Part shown: piece after piece, positions 31,960 through 41,144 of the stretch
Layout: every line of letters starts with the position of its first letter
Numbering within the stretch: the first letter of the stretch is position 1
NCBI RefSeq assembly: GCF_905196875.1
Contig: NZ_CAJJWO010000029.1
Span: forward strand, 1-63,881
DNA length: 63,881 nt
Source of the DNA: an uncultured Parabacteroides sp.
GTDB lineage: Bacteria > Bacteroidota > Bacteroidia > Bacteroidales > Tannerellaceae
Reading direction: 5' to 3'
Translations under genes and position numbers: made by a program
Notes under the pieces: model-generated
What the model saw: the letters and a program-made list of their open reading frames with translations, nothing else
Databases searched by the model: none
What the model was told of the DNA's origin: nothing

Positions 31960-33477
31960 ATGACTCAAAGGAAAGTTAGAGTCCGTTTTGCACCGAGCCC
32001 GACAGGGGCGCTGCATATCGGCGGTGTTCGTACAGCTTTATACAATTATTTATTTGCCAAACAAAATGGCGGTGATCTTATTCTCCGTATTGAAGATACC
32101 GATTCTCAACGGTTTGTTCCCGGCGCAGAAGCCTATATCATTGAAGCTCTTACCTGGTTAGGTATCAAGTTCGATGAAGGTGTGAACTTCGGAGGCGAAT
32201 ACGGCCCTTATCGCCAAAGCGAACGGAAAGCTATTTACAAAGAATATGTAGACCAACTGTTGAACGATGGTCATGCTTATATCGCATTCGATACACCGGC
32301 TGAACTGGATGCCAAACGTCAGGAGATCGCCAATTTTCAGTATGACGCTTCGACACGTCTTCAGATGCGTAACTCGCTGACTCTTTCTGCTGAAGAAACA
32401 AAAGCGTTGATCGATGCCGGAAATCAGTATGTAGTCCGTGTAAAGATCGAACCGAATGAAGATATTCATGTAAACGATATTATCCGTGGAGAAGTGGTGA
32501 TCAATTCTTCTATATTGGATGACAAAGTATTATATAAATCGGCCGACCAGCTGCCAACCTATCACCTGGCAAATATCGTAGACGACCATTTGATGGAAGT
32601 CACTCATGTGATCCGTGGTGAAGAATGGTTGCCGAGTGCACCGCTTCACGTATTGCTGTACCGTTATTTCGGCTGGACTGAAACAATGCCGCAGTTTGCC
32701 CACCTGGCCCTGTTGTTGAAACCGGAAGGAAATGGTAAGCTGAGTAAACGTGACGGCGATCGTTTAGGTTTCCCTGTTTTCCCGCTGGAATGGCATGATC
32801 CGAAAACCGGTGATATCTCTTCAGGATACCGAGAGAGTGGTTATCTGCCGGAAGCAGTTGTAAACTTCCTGGCTTTATTGGGATGGAATCCGGGTAACGA
32901 TCAGGAAATGATGAATATGGATGAACTGATCAAATATTTCGATCTTACCCGTTGCAGCAAGGCCGGTGCCAAGTTCGATTATGAAAAGGGAAAATGGTTC
33001 AACCACCAGTATATCCAGAAAAAAGATAATAAAGAAGTCGCCGCTTTGTTCATGCCTATCCTTGAAAGCCACGGCGTAAAAGCCGAACCGGCTTATGTGG
33101 AAAAGGTAGTCGGAATGATGAAAGACCGTGTATCTTTTATTAAAGAATTATGGGATGTTTGTGCATTCTTCTTTGTTGCTCCGACCGAATATGACGAGAA
33201 AACAACCAAGAAACGTTGGAAAGCTGATTCTGCTGCCCAGTTGACTGAGTTGATCGAAGTGCTTCGTACCCGTGAACCGTTCGATATCGAAGGAACGGAA
33301 GAAGAAGTAAAGGCCTGGATCGAAAGCAAAGGATACCATTTAGGTAACATCATGAATGCTACCCGTCTGGCACTGGTCGGTGAAGGAAAAGGTCCTCATA
33401 TTTTTGATATTACTGAAGCATTAGGAAAAGAAGAATCTATTCGTCGTATTCAAAGAGCGATTGAAGTGCTAAAATAA
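31960..33477 (+). CDS. gltX: Glutamyl-tRNA synthetase
   Basis: A 505-residue class I synthetase that charges tRNA-Glu. The HIGH-type motif is HIGG (residues 19-22) after RFAPSPTGAL, and the KMSKS-type motif is KLSKRDG (about 258-264). Length is typical. Three base pairs separate it from waaA, so the two are translationally close. A cognate tRNA-Glu gene is in the same window (14376-14448). Confidence 0.97.
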   Translation: MTQRKVRVRFAPSPTGALHIGGVRTALYNYLFAKQNGGDLILRIEDTDSQRFVPGAEAYIIEALTWLGIKFDEGVNFGGEYGPYRQSERKAIYKEYVDQLLNDGHAYIAFDTPAELDAKRQEIANFQYDASTRLQMRNSLTLSAEETKALIDAGNQYVVRVKIEPNEDIHVNDIIRGEVVINSSILDDKVLYKSADQLPTYHLANIVDDHLMEVTHVIRGEEWLPSAPLHVLLYRYFGWTETMPQFAHLALLLKPEGNGKLSKRDGDRLGFPVFPLEWHDPKTGDISSGYRESGYLPEAVVNFLALLGWNPGNDQEMMNMDELIKYFDLTRCSKAGAKFDYEKGKWFNHQYIQKKDNKEVAALFMPILESHGVKAEPAYVEKVVGMMKDRVSFIKELWDVCAFFFVAPTEYDEKTTKKRWKADSAAQLTELIEVLRTREPFDIEGTEEEVKAWIESKGYHLGNIMNATRLALVGEGKGPHIFDITEALGKEESIRRIQRAIEVLK

Positions 33478-33480
33478 GTT

Positions 33481-34719
33481 ATGTATAGTCTGGCAATCCA
33501 CTTTTACGCATTTATTATTGCGTTGATTTCTCCATTCCATAAGAAGGCCCGGATGATGCGTCTGGGGCAGTGGAAGACGAATTCCATTCTTCGGGAGAAG
33601 ATCGACCGGAATGCAAAATACATCTGGTTTCATGCTTCTTCGTTGGGCGAATTCGAACAAGGCCGTCCGATGATGGAGAAAATCAAGGCGGAACATCCGG
33701 AGTATAAGATATTACTTACATTCTTTTCCCCTTCGGGATACGAGGTTCGTAAGAATTATAACGGGGCAGATGTCATTTGTTATCTGCCCTTCGATACGCC
33801 TTACCGGGTAAAGAAGTTCCTGAACCTGGCTAACCCGGCCATTGCCGTATTTATCAAATATGAGTTTTGGGGAAATTACCTGCATGAGTTGAAATATAGG
33901 GATATACCTGTTTATATTATTTCTTCCATATTTCGCCCGGATCAACTCTTCTTCCAGTGGTATGGTTTCTCATACCGGAAAATGCTTTATTGCTTCACCC
34001 ATCTTTTTGTGCAGGATGACCGTTCGGCCGGATTGCTGAAAGAGTTCGGCATTACGAATGTGACTATTACGGGAGATACACGTTTCGACCGTGTGTTGGA
34101 TGTTCGTAAGCAAGCTCGCGACCTGTCGCAGGTGGAACATTTCGTATATGATAAAGACGGAAAAAGAAGCCTGACGTTAGTGGCCGGAAGTTCCTGGCCG
34201 CAGGACGAAGAGATTTTGATCCCTTACTTCAACGAACATCCTGAAATGAAGCTGATTATAGCTCCTCATGAGATACACCGCGAACATCTGATGTATATCG
34301 AGTCGTTATTGAAACGCCCTTCGGTACGTCTGTCGGATGTGATGCAGGATGAAAGTTTGTTGGAAGGAAAAGACTGTCTGATTATCGACAGCTTCGGCCT
34401 TTTATCTTCTATTTACCGCTATGGAACGATTGCCTATATCGGAGGTGGTTTCGGTGCCGGCATACATAATACGTTGGAAGCTGCCGTTTATGGTATCCCT
34501 GTTATATTCGGCCCTAAATACCAGAAATTTAAAGAAGCTCGCGACTTGATTAAAGTCGGGGGAGGCTTCTCTGTTTCAGATAAGCAGGCTTTCTGTGACA
34601 AAATGGACGAACTGCTTACTTATCATGAAGTCCTGGATGCCTCGGGTAGCGCTGCCGGAAATTTCGTCAGCGGCAATGCCGGAGCGACGGATCAGGTGTT
34701 GAAGAAGCTTGGTTTGTAA
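33481..34719 (+). CDS. waaA: 3-deoxy-D-manno-octulosonic acid transferase WaaA (KdtA)
   Basis: A 412-residue GT-B family 30 glycosyltransferase that adds Kdo from CMP-Kdo to lipid A precursor. An N-terminal membrane anchor (residues 1-20) precedes WFHASSLGEFEQGRP, where the glutamate is the conserved catalytic base, and the C-terminal nucleotide-binding region has YIGGGFGAGIHNTLEAAVYGIPVIFG. It acts at the cytoplasmic face of the inner membrane. Follows gltX by 3 bp. Confidence 0.95.
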   Translation: MYSLAIHFYAFIIALISPFHKKARMMRLGQWKTNSILREKIDRNAKYIWFHASSLGEFEQGRPMMEKIKAEHPEYKILLTFFSPSGYEVRKNYNGADVICYLPFDTPYRVKKFLNLANPAIAVFIKYEFWGNYLHELKYRDIPVYIISSIFRPDQLFFQWYGFSYRKMLYCFTHLFVQDDRSAGLLKEFGITNVTITGDTRFDRVLDVRKQARDLSQVEHFVYDKDGKRSLTLVAGSSWPQDEEILIPYFNEHPEMKLIIAPHEIHREHLMYIESLLKRPSVRLSDVMQDESLLEGKDCLIIDSFGLLSSIYRYGTIAYIGGGFGAGIHNTLEAAVYGIPVIFGPKYQKFKEARDLIKVGGGFSVSDKQAFCDKMDELLTYHEVLDASGSAAGNFVSGNAGATDQVLKKLGL

Positions 34720-34768
34720 AAATCGTCAGAAAGCAAAACGATTACAATAATATGAATGTGTGTCGTTG

Positions 34769-34796
34769 GTAGGGGTGATTCGCGAACCACCCTTAC
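34769..34796. repeat. REP-like stem-loop between convergent genes
   Basis: GTAGGGGTG and CACCCTTAC flank ATTCGCGAAC, forming an almost perfect hairpin. Similar TAGGGGYGnTTCGnGAA hairpins are, in my recollection, dispersed in Bacteroides-type genomes. It lies between waaA (plus) and a minus-strand gene. Confidence 0.5.
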
Positions 34797-34829
34797 AGAC
34801 GCCATCATAATAAAGCATTGTTATTCCTT

Positions 34830-35267
34830 TCAATCTATCTCCGAAGCCAGTAAAGATACCCGTAAATGCCTGTCTCCTGCATTAAGAACAGTTTTCTTTT
34901 GATGTTCAATCCATATCGAAAGTGGCTTCATAATAAAATCTTTAGCTATCGAGTCATGCATTTCTTCTTCGAAAGTATTGTAACCGGGATAATAATCTTT
35001 GGAATCGAAAATCTCATCTATCCGTAACGAAGCAATCCCATCCGGCGATAAACAAACCTTTTTCTCCCATCTTTTACCGGTAAAAGTTTCCTGTTCCAGC
35101 CCTTTTTCATCTGTGTATGTAATTACTATTCTGCGTACAGGCAGTGTATGTACAGCCACATGGTAAGTAACGCAAAACGGCTCTTTCTCTTTCTTTTTGT
35201 AACTCTTCCAGAATACCACAAAAGATAAGGCTAGCGACATTAGAAGTAATGTGTATATTTTATTCAT
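34830..35267 (-). CDS. Small membrane-anchored or exported protein, unknown
   Basis: A 145-residue protein from the start at 35267 (MNKIYTLLLMSLALSF), which places a hydrophobic helix at residues 4-20 followed by a basic KSYKKKEKE stretch. An in-frame longer start (35336) would bury this helix and run into the double palindrome, so it is rejected. The mature part contains strands (CVTYHVAVHTLPVRRIVITYT) and ends in WIEHQKKTVLNAGDRHLRVSLLASE. No family recognised. It is divergent from the XRE regulator and shares the palindrome-bearing promoter region with it. Confidence 0.68.
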   Translation of the reverse strand: MNKIYTLLLMSLALSFVVFWKSYKKKEKEPFCVTYHVAVHTLPVRRIVITYTDEKGLEQETFTGKRWEKKVCLSPDGIASLRIDEIFDSKDYYPGYNTFEEEMHDSIAKDFIMKPLSIWIEHQKKTVLNAGDRHLRVSLLASEID

Positions 35268-35320
35268 AACGATCTTTTTTGCAAAAGACAGCATATAATT
35301 TTGAATGGCTGTGAGCATTT

Positions 35321-35360
35321 CGTTTGTAAAATACAAATGACTGTTTGTATTTTACAAACG
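35321..35360. promoter_or_regulatory. Double operator-like palindrome beside the XRE regulator
   Basis: TTTGTA-AAA-TACAAA (35323-35337) and TTTGTA-TTT-TACAAA (35344-35358) are each perfect 6-bp dyads, with centres 21 bp apart. Together, with flanking CG, they form a perfect 17-bp inverted repeat around a 6-base spacer. The pair lies between a small exported protein gene and an XRE regulator gene, ideally placed to be that regulator's operator. Confidence 0.65.
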
Positions 35361-35432
35361 CATATAAAGAGAAAAAAGAACGGATGTTTTGTTATAATCC
35401 CGTGTCTTCATCGAAATATGGAGATTTGTTCA

Positions 35433-35440
35433 TATATTTG
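35433..35440 (+). promoter_or_regulatory. -7 box for the XRE regulator
   Basis: TATATTTG matches TAnnTTTG, 26 bp before the ATG at 35467 and about 75 bp downstream of the double palindrome. Confidence 0.7.
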
Positions 35441-35466
35441 TTTCACTCTTTAAATAAGATAATAAC

Positions 35467-35916
35467 ATGGAAACTGAAAAGATAAACGATACTAGAGTTC
35501 ATCAGGGAGCTAATGTAAGCAAGATACGCAGGTATGAAGGTGTAAAGCAGGAGACATTGGCTGAAAAACTGGGCGTTACTCAACAACTTGTTTCCTGGCT
35601 GGAACAACAGCGTGAAATAGGAAAAGATTATCTGGTGAAAATAGCGGCTATTCTTAATGTCGCACCGGAGGTTATTGAAAATATGGAAGAAACTCCGGTT
35701 TCGGTAGTTATTGAGAATAATAACTTTGAGTATGAAAATGGTAGTTGTAGCAATAATATCGGTTATTCTACTGAATTTAATGACTATAAAACGATTCACC
35801 CTGTCGAAAAGATCATCGAACTAAGTAAGGAGAATGCCACCTTATACGAACGTATGCTGGCAAACGAAAAAGAGAAAGTAGCCTTACTCGAAAAGCTATT
35901 GAACGAGAAGAAATAA
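35467..35916 (+). CDS. XRE-family helix-turn-helix regulator with C-terminal coiled coil
   Basis: A 149-residue protein. Residues 17-75 form an XRE/Cro-type HTH (SKIRRYEGVKQETLAEKLGVTQQLVSWLEQQ). A variable middle is followed by a C-terminal coiled coil (about 118-149: EKIIELSKENATLYERMLANEKEKVALLEKLL, broken here for description) that would give dimers. No enzymatic or ligand domain. The tandem palindromes upstream are the obvious binding sites, and the divergent small exported protein the obvious target; both are inference. Confidence 0.85.
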   Translation: METEKINDTRVHQGANVSKIRRYEGVKQETLAEKLGVTQQLVSWLEQQREIGKDYLVKIAAILNVAPEVIENMEETPVSVVIENNNFEYENGSCSNNIGYSTEFNDYKTIHPVEKIIELSKENATLYERMLANEKEKVALLEKLLNEKK

Positions 35917-35998
35917 GTATTTCATCGTCTTGTAAATATGCTATGGCTCATTATTTCCTCATATTGTCCCGGTCGTAGGCAATAAGGAGAGAAGCGAC

Positions 35999-36056
35999 GA
36001 TACTACCGACCTGGATTTCCGGCATAGGTAAGCTACTCAGCCGGTATAGTAGTATC
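35999..36056. repeat. Long imperfect inverted repeat in an intergenic gap
   Basis: GATACTAC (35999-36006) pairs with GTAGTATC (36049-36056), and CCGGC (36019-36023) with GCCGG (36040-36044) inside. The 58-bp hairpin lies between the XRE gene and the TPR regulator and has no T-run on the plus strand. Nothing else is seen in this 221-bp gap. Confidence 0.5.
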
Positions 36057-36137
36057 ACCAACGCAGCACAACTGTGCTTCTTTTTTCTATTCTCGCATGA
36101 TTTATTTACATTTGTGAAATTTAAACAGCAGGATTAG

Positions 36138-37772
36138 ATGAAAAAACTAGTTGAAACCGCTTTTCTTTGGAGTACCATATGTTGTCTGTTAATCTGTTTG
36201 TCTGCGTCTTCGCAAAAAAATAGTACGGAAGATACTATCACTGATTTGATAAGTAAGGCAGAAGAAATGCTTAAAATAGATCCTTCCAAAGCGATCTATT
36301 ACTCTAATGTGGCGATAACCGAAGCGCAGAAAAAGGACGATAAGCGTCTTTTAGCCAAAGCACAGTCTACATTGGGAGAAGCTTATATGAATCAGGGTGA
36401 TTTTGATATGGGTTTTGAATCTATGACCAATGCTTTGGAGAATGTCCCTTCCGACAGGCCAAACCTGAGTGCCTATATCTATGTGCGACTCTCGGGGTGT
36501 TATACTAAGTTAGGGGATTTGGATGCTGCTTTTCAATATGTCGATAAGGCGATCGATATTTGTAAAGAAGCCAATGATCAGAAAAGCCTGGCGATGTGTT
36601 ACAATGCTCGTGGCCTGGTTTATATACTTGCGCCGGATAATAGAAAAGCAGAAGAAAACTTTAAAGCCGCTTTAGAGATAAACAGAGAGTTGGGAGAAAG
36701 AAAGTTGGTTGCTGTAAATCTTAATAACCTCTGTTTGTATGAAGGTGATACGAATGAAAAAATCCGGATGTTGAGGGAGGCGATTGCTATTAACGACTCT
36801 TTAGGAACCGTTTGGTCTTTAGGAGAAAATTATAATAACTTGGGAACACAGTACTTCTACGCAAAGGAGTATAAGAAAGGATTGGCCGCATTGGATACAG
36901 CCATGATATATGCCCGTAAAATCAATGCGAAAGAATTGATTACCGATAATTATCGGTACGCCTCGTGGATCCACGAGGCGATGAACGACTATCCCCGTGC
37001 TTATGCAAACCTGAAAGATCTTTATGATATGGAACAGAACCTGTCTGCAAAAGATGAGATGAGACAGATAGAGCTGAACCTTATTCAGAAACGCTTAAAA
37101 GCGAAAGAGCATGAAATGATAGTTCAGGAACAGGCCTTTCAGATCAAGAGCCTGAGAATGCAAAGTTTTATAGCGATACTTATTGCCATTGCTGTATTAC
37201 TTATATTATTATATGTTACTTTCCACACCCGCCAACAAAAGAAAATACAAATATTGGAAGCTTCCAGAAAGCTGGAAGAGCAAGAGAGGGAGCTGATTGC
37301 TTTGAAGCTGCAACAAGCTGAAGTAGAAACCCAGACCGCGCAGCAGGAATTGGACTATAACCGGCACGAATTAACAAACTTCGCCTTTTTTGTACGTAGT
37401 CGTAATGACTTACTGGCAAACATTCAGTCGATGCTTAAAGAAGGTTACAAATTATCCGGTTCGGAAATGGATGCCCATTTGAGAAGTATTAACGCTTATA
37501 TATCCCAGTTTAATGCAAGGAATACAGAAACCGAATTATTAATAGATGAAGTAAATGCCCGGTTTATCGATAAGCTCTCCAAACTCCATCCGGATTTATC
37601 GAAAAACGAACAACGTCTGGCTTCTTTACTTCGCATAGGTTTGTCGACAAAAGAAATAGCATCCGTAATAGACTCGACCCCGAAGACGGTAAACATGGCA
37701 AGATACCGGTTGCGTAAACATCTGAATCTGGAAACGGACGAGAGTCTGACTGAATATATGAAAAGTATATGA
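36138..37772 (+). CDS. TPR sensor/regulator with membrane segment and LuxR-like HTH
   Basis: A 544-residue protein. A signal sequence or N-terminal helix (1-25) is followed by tetratricopeptide repeats (about 30-310), a transmembrane helix (about 342-362: FIAILIAIAVLLILLYV), a coiled coil (370-425), and a C-terminal HTH resembling LuxR/GerE (LSKNEQRLASLLRIGLSTKE, then IDSTPKTVNMARYRLRKHL). The plan is like Bacteroidota SusR/HTCS-type membrane regulators but with TPRs as the periplasmic part. It lies 185 bp upstream of the PUL and is a good candidate for its regulator. Confidence 0.82.
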   Translation: MKKLVETAFLWSTICCLLICLSASSQKNSTEDTITDLISKAEEMLKIDPSKAIYYSNVAITEAQKKDDKRLLAKAQSTLGEAYMNQGDFDMGFESMTNALENVPSDRPNLSAYIYVRLSGCYTKLGDLDAAFQYVDKAIDICKEANDQKSLAMCYNARGLVYILAPDNRKAEENFKAALEINRELGERKLVAVNLNNLCLYEGDTNEKIRMLREAIAINDSLGTVWSLGENYNNLGTQYFYAKEYKKGLAALDTAMIYARKINAKELITDNYRYASWIHEAMNDYPRAYANLKDLYDMEQNLSAKDEMRQIELNLIQKRLKAKEHEMIVQEQAFQIKSLRMQSFIAILIAIAVLLILLYVTFHTRQQKKIQILEASRKLEEQERELIALKLQQAEVETQTAQQELDYNRHELTNFAFFVRSRNDLLANIQSMLKEGYKLSGSEMDAHLRSINAYISQFNARNTETELLIDEVNARFIDKLSKLHPDLSKNEQRLASLLRIGLSTKEIASVIDSTPKTVNMARYRLRKHLNLETDESLTEYMKSI

Positions 37773-37911
37773 TGTAGTATCTTTTTATGAGCTAATTATC
37801 AGATAATCAATTGCACTCTGTTTTTATATGTAGATAAAAACTTCCCGTTTTTCAGAGATATGTAGATATTAGATAGGCCGATAAAGTATTGACAAAGGAA
37901 TAAGAATCAGC

Positions 37912-37919
37912 TATTCTTG
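37912..37919 (+). promoter_or_regulatory. Probable -7 box of the PUL
   Basis: TATTCTTG differs from TAnnTTTG at one fixed position. TTG at 37889-37891 lies 20 bp upstream as a -33 element. The SusC ATG (37958) is 38 bp downstream. Confidence 0.5.
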
Positions 37920-37957
37920 CAGCAAAACTTTATTAATTTAATCTAATTAAAACAGTC

Positions 37958-40900
37958 ATGGGAATATCGCAATGTAAATCCCGGTTAACTACCGGTTCTT
38001 TCCTGAGGACATCGATCGTCTTGATGCTCCTTTCCCTTTTACCCTTTTTAGGTTTTGCTCAAAACGTAAATGTAAAAGGTGTTGTTTATGATGAAACCGG
38101 AGCACCGGCCATCGGTGTGAACATCCTGAAAAAAGGAACTACGGAAGGGGCAACAACCGACATGGATGGTCAGTTTGAGTTGTCTGTAAAAAAAGGAGAT
38201 ATTCTTCTCTTTTCTTATATCGGTTATACAACGCAACAGATTACTTATACCGGGCAACCTCGTTTGGAAGTCCGATTAGCAGAAGATGCAGAAAAACTGG
38301 ATGAGGTTATCGTTGTAGGGTATGGTACAATGAAAAAGAGCGATTTAACAGGTGCTATATCTTCGGTTAATGTGGAAGAACTGACGAGCCGTGCAACAAC
38401 CAATCCGGCAGAAGCATTACAAGGTAAAGTATCCGGTGTCAGTATCCAGAAAAAAGGAGGTAACGCAGGTGCGGGAATCTCTGTTAAGATACGTGGTGTG
38501 AAATCTTTCGGTAATAATGAACCATTGTATATTATCGATGGATTTCCCGGTGATATAAGCAATGTGAACCCTCAGGATATTGCTGCAATGGAAGTATTGA
38601 AGGATGGTGCTGCTGCCGCTATTTATGGTTCTACTGCCGCCAATGGCGTTATTATGGTAACAACTAAAAACGGTAAAAAAGGAGATCTGAAGGTAGACGT
38701 AAATGCTTATCTGAACTTCTCGAAAGTAGCTAACCGGCTGGAACTTTTGAACTCGGAGGGTTATGTACAGGTACATAAACAGATGTATGACAATTATAAT
38801 CTTCAATATCCGAATAAAACGGTCGATTATCCGGCTTATATAACAAACTACCTGGCTAATCCTTCCTCTTATCCTAATACAAACTGGCAAGACGAAATGT
38901 TCCGTGGCGGATTGACACAAAACTATCAGGTGAGTGTTCGCGGTGGAAGTGAAAAAGCCCGTTATTCGGTGTCTTATAATCACTCGGATGATAAAGGTGT
39001 CCTGTTGGGTAATAGCTTCAAACAAGATAATGCCCGCATGAAACTGTCTGTTACCAAGAATATATTTGACTTGGATGCCAACCTGTCTTTTATGGCTAAA
39101 GATGAAAAGCAGCCGCAATATTCCCTGAAAGAAGTATATGGTATTTCTCCACTGGTTTCGGTGTATGATGATACGAAAGAATACGGTTTTGGACTGACAG
39201 ACCATGATGGACTGCCCAGCAACCGTAACGTGATGGCGGATTATACTTATCGTCAGGGTGGTGGTAAAACATATAATATGGATGCCAATGCCGCATTGAC
39301 GATGCATTTGGCTGAATGGCTTACCTTCAAAACCGCTTACTCTTATCGTGGAGAACATTATCGTTACAAGCGTCACATGCCGGCTTATGTGGCAGACGTA
39401 AAGGCAAAACAGGATTACCCTTCTCAATATGAAAAGTCCTATTATTGGGAAGATCAGGTGATAGATAACGTATTGACTTTTGATAAACAATTCAAAGATC
39501 ACTCCCTGAATGTAATGGCCGGTAATTCTATTCAGATACGTAAATACAACTGGAATGAAATACAGGTGGATGGTAAAACAACTGTTTATGAGGTAAAAGA
39601 CGGACAGTTGGTAACATCTGAGAAACCGTCAGGATTCTTAGATCCTAATTTCGCTACTATCGGAGCAGGTAAAGGCGGTACTTATAGTGGCGATGGTTCA
39701 TTATACGATTATAACCGTGCCTCTTTCTTTGGCCGTGTAAATTATTCTTATGCCGGACGTTATATGTTGCAAGCTACTGTTCGTGCAGACGGTTCTTCCA
39801 AATTCGGTAAAGATAGCCGCTGGGGTGTTTTCCCATCAGTTGCTTTAGGATGGAGAATAACGGAAGAAGAATTCTTCCCGAAAGACGGTGTGATCAGTAA
39901 TTTGAAATTGCGTGCCAGCTGGGGACGTTTAGGTAATGAGCAAGCACTTGGCTATTATGACTTCCAGGCATTGATTACCAGCGGAAACGATATGTCGATG
40001 GGTGCTGTTCAGGGTAACGGCTCGAGTCCATGGCCGGGAAGTATAGCTACCGGATTGGCAAACCGTAACCTGCAATGGGAAACAACCGATACAAAGAATA
40101 TTGGTTTCGACTATGGTTTATTGAACGGTCGTTTATCGGGAGCATTGAACTATTATTATAACAAGACGGAGGATATGCTGATCACCAAGAAACTGGCTCC
40201 TTCCGTAGGTCTGAATAACCCGGTGATGAATGTTGGTAAAATCCGTAACTCCGGTTTTGAAATGGAGATCAACTGGGCTGATAAGAAAGGCGACTGGGAT
40301 TATAATGTAGGACTGAACCTGACAACAACAAGCAACAAAGTTCTGGAACTTTCAGATCCGAAGCAAGCTTTATATGGTGATGGTTTGAAATGGGGTACGG
40401 AACACTTCCCGACTCAGACGCGTGTAGGTGAACCTATTGCTAGTTTCTACCTGTATCGTGCCGACGGTATCTTCCAGAATGAAGCAGAAGTAGCCGCTCA
40501 TGTGAATGCCGATGGTGATTTATTACAGCCGAATGCCCGCCCGGGAGATATCCGTTTTCGTGATGTGAATGGAGATGGCCAGATAGACGAAGATGATAAA
40601 GAGTCTTGCGGTTCCGGTATGCCGAAACTGGAAGCCAACCTTTCTGCTGGTTTCTCTTATAAAGGCATTGATTTTTCTTTCTTGCTGGGTAGCGGTTGGG
40701 GACATAAGCTATATAACGGTAACCGTTATTTCTTTGAAGGAATGAGCTCGGGTACCAATATGCTGGCTTCCACATTAGATGCATGGACTACAAGTAATAC
40801 CAATACAAGTGTTCCCCGTGCAGTTTTGCAGGATCCGAACAATAACTCACGTGAAAGCGACCGTTTCCTGGAAAATGGAAACTTTGTTCGCCTGCGTCAA

Positions 40901-41116
40901 TTACAGATCGGGTATACATTACCTTCAGCATTATTGAAAAAACTGTTTGTTGATAAACTTAGATTATATGTAAGTGGCGAGAACCTGTTTACAATAACCA
41001 AATACAGCGGTATCGATCCTGAATTCTCTACAGAAAAGATATTGAATACAGGTGTGGATAAGGAAATTTATCCTTTCACACGTTCTTATATCGTAGGATT
41101 GCAGCTTACATTCTAA
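37958..41116 (+). CDS. SusC-like TonB-dependent glycan importer
   Basis: A 1052-residue outer-membrane protein. A signal peptide (about 1-35, ending GFA-Q) precedes a carboxypeptidase-like domain (NVKGVVYDETGAPAIGVNI), then the SusC signature DEVIVVGYGTMKKSDLTGAISSV, a plug domain and the barrel, ending LQLTF. It would import oligosaccharides with the lipoprotein encoded next (28 bp downstream). TonB/ExbBD supply must come from elsewhere. The substrate is not readable from this protein. Confidence 0.96.
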   Translation: MGISQCKSRLTTGSFLRTSIVLMLLSLLPFLGFAQNVNVKGVVYDETGAPAIGVNILKKGTTEGATTDMDGQFELSVKKGDILLFSYIGYTTQQITYTGQPRLEVRLAEDAEKLDEVIVVGYGTMKKSDLTGAISSVNVEELTSRATTNPAEALQGKVSGVSIQKKGGNAGAGISVKIRGVKSFGNNEPLYIIDGFPGDISNVNPQDIAAMEVLKDGAAAAIYGSTAANGVIMVTTKNGKKGDLKVDVNAYLNFSKVANRLELLNSEGYVQVHKQMYDNYNLQYPNKTVDYPAYITNYLANPSSYPNTNWQDEMFRGGLTQNYQVSVRGGSEKARYSVSYNHSDDKGVLLGNSFKQDNARMKLSVTKNIFDLDANLSFMAKDEKQPQYSLKEVYGISPLVSVYDDTKEYGFGLTDHDGLPSNRNVMADYTYRQGGGKTYNMDANAALTMHLAEWLTFKTAYSYRGEHYRYKRHMPAYVADVKAKQDYPSQYEKSYYWEDQVIDNVLTFDKQFKDHSLNVMAGNSIQIRKYNWNEIQVDGKTTVYEVKDGQLVTSEKPSGFLDPNFATIGAGKGGTYSGDGSLYDYNRASFFGRVNYSYAGRYMLQATVRADGSSKFGKDSRWGVFPSVALGWRITEEEFFPKDGVISNLKLRASWGRLGNEQALGYYDFQALITSGNDMSMGAVQGNGSSPWPGSIATGLANRNLQWETTDTKNIGFDYGLLNGRLSGALNYYYNKTEDMLITKKLAPSVGLNNPVMNVGKIRNSGFEMEINWADKKGDWDYNVGLNLTTTSNKVLELSDPKQALYGDGLKWGTEHFPTQTRVGEPIASFYLYRADGIFQNEAEVAAHVNADGDLLQPNARPGDIRFRDVNGDGQIDEDDKESCGSGMPKLEANLSAGFSYKGIDFSFLLGSGWGHKLYNGNRYFFEGMSSGTNMLASTLDAWTTSNTNTSVPRAVLQDPNNNSRESDRFLENGNFVRLRQLQIGYTLPSALLKKLFVDKLRLYVSGENLFTITKYSGIDPEFSTEKILNTGVDKEIYPFTRSYIVGLQLTF

Positions 41117-41144
41117 TTACAAATTACTTAAAATCATATAGACA

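Noticed and set aside
38417..39502. A 361-codon minus-strand frame inside the SusC-like gene
   Set aside because: It lies antisense to a clear TonB receptor and reads as a Ile/His/Arg-rich product with no domain; it is a frame shadow.
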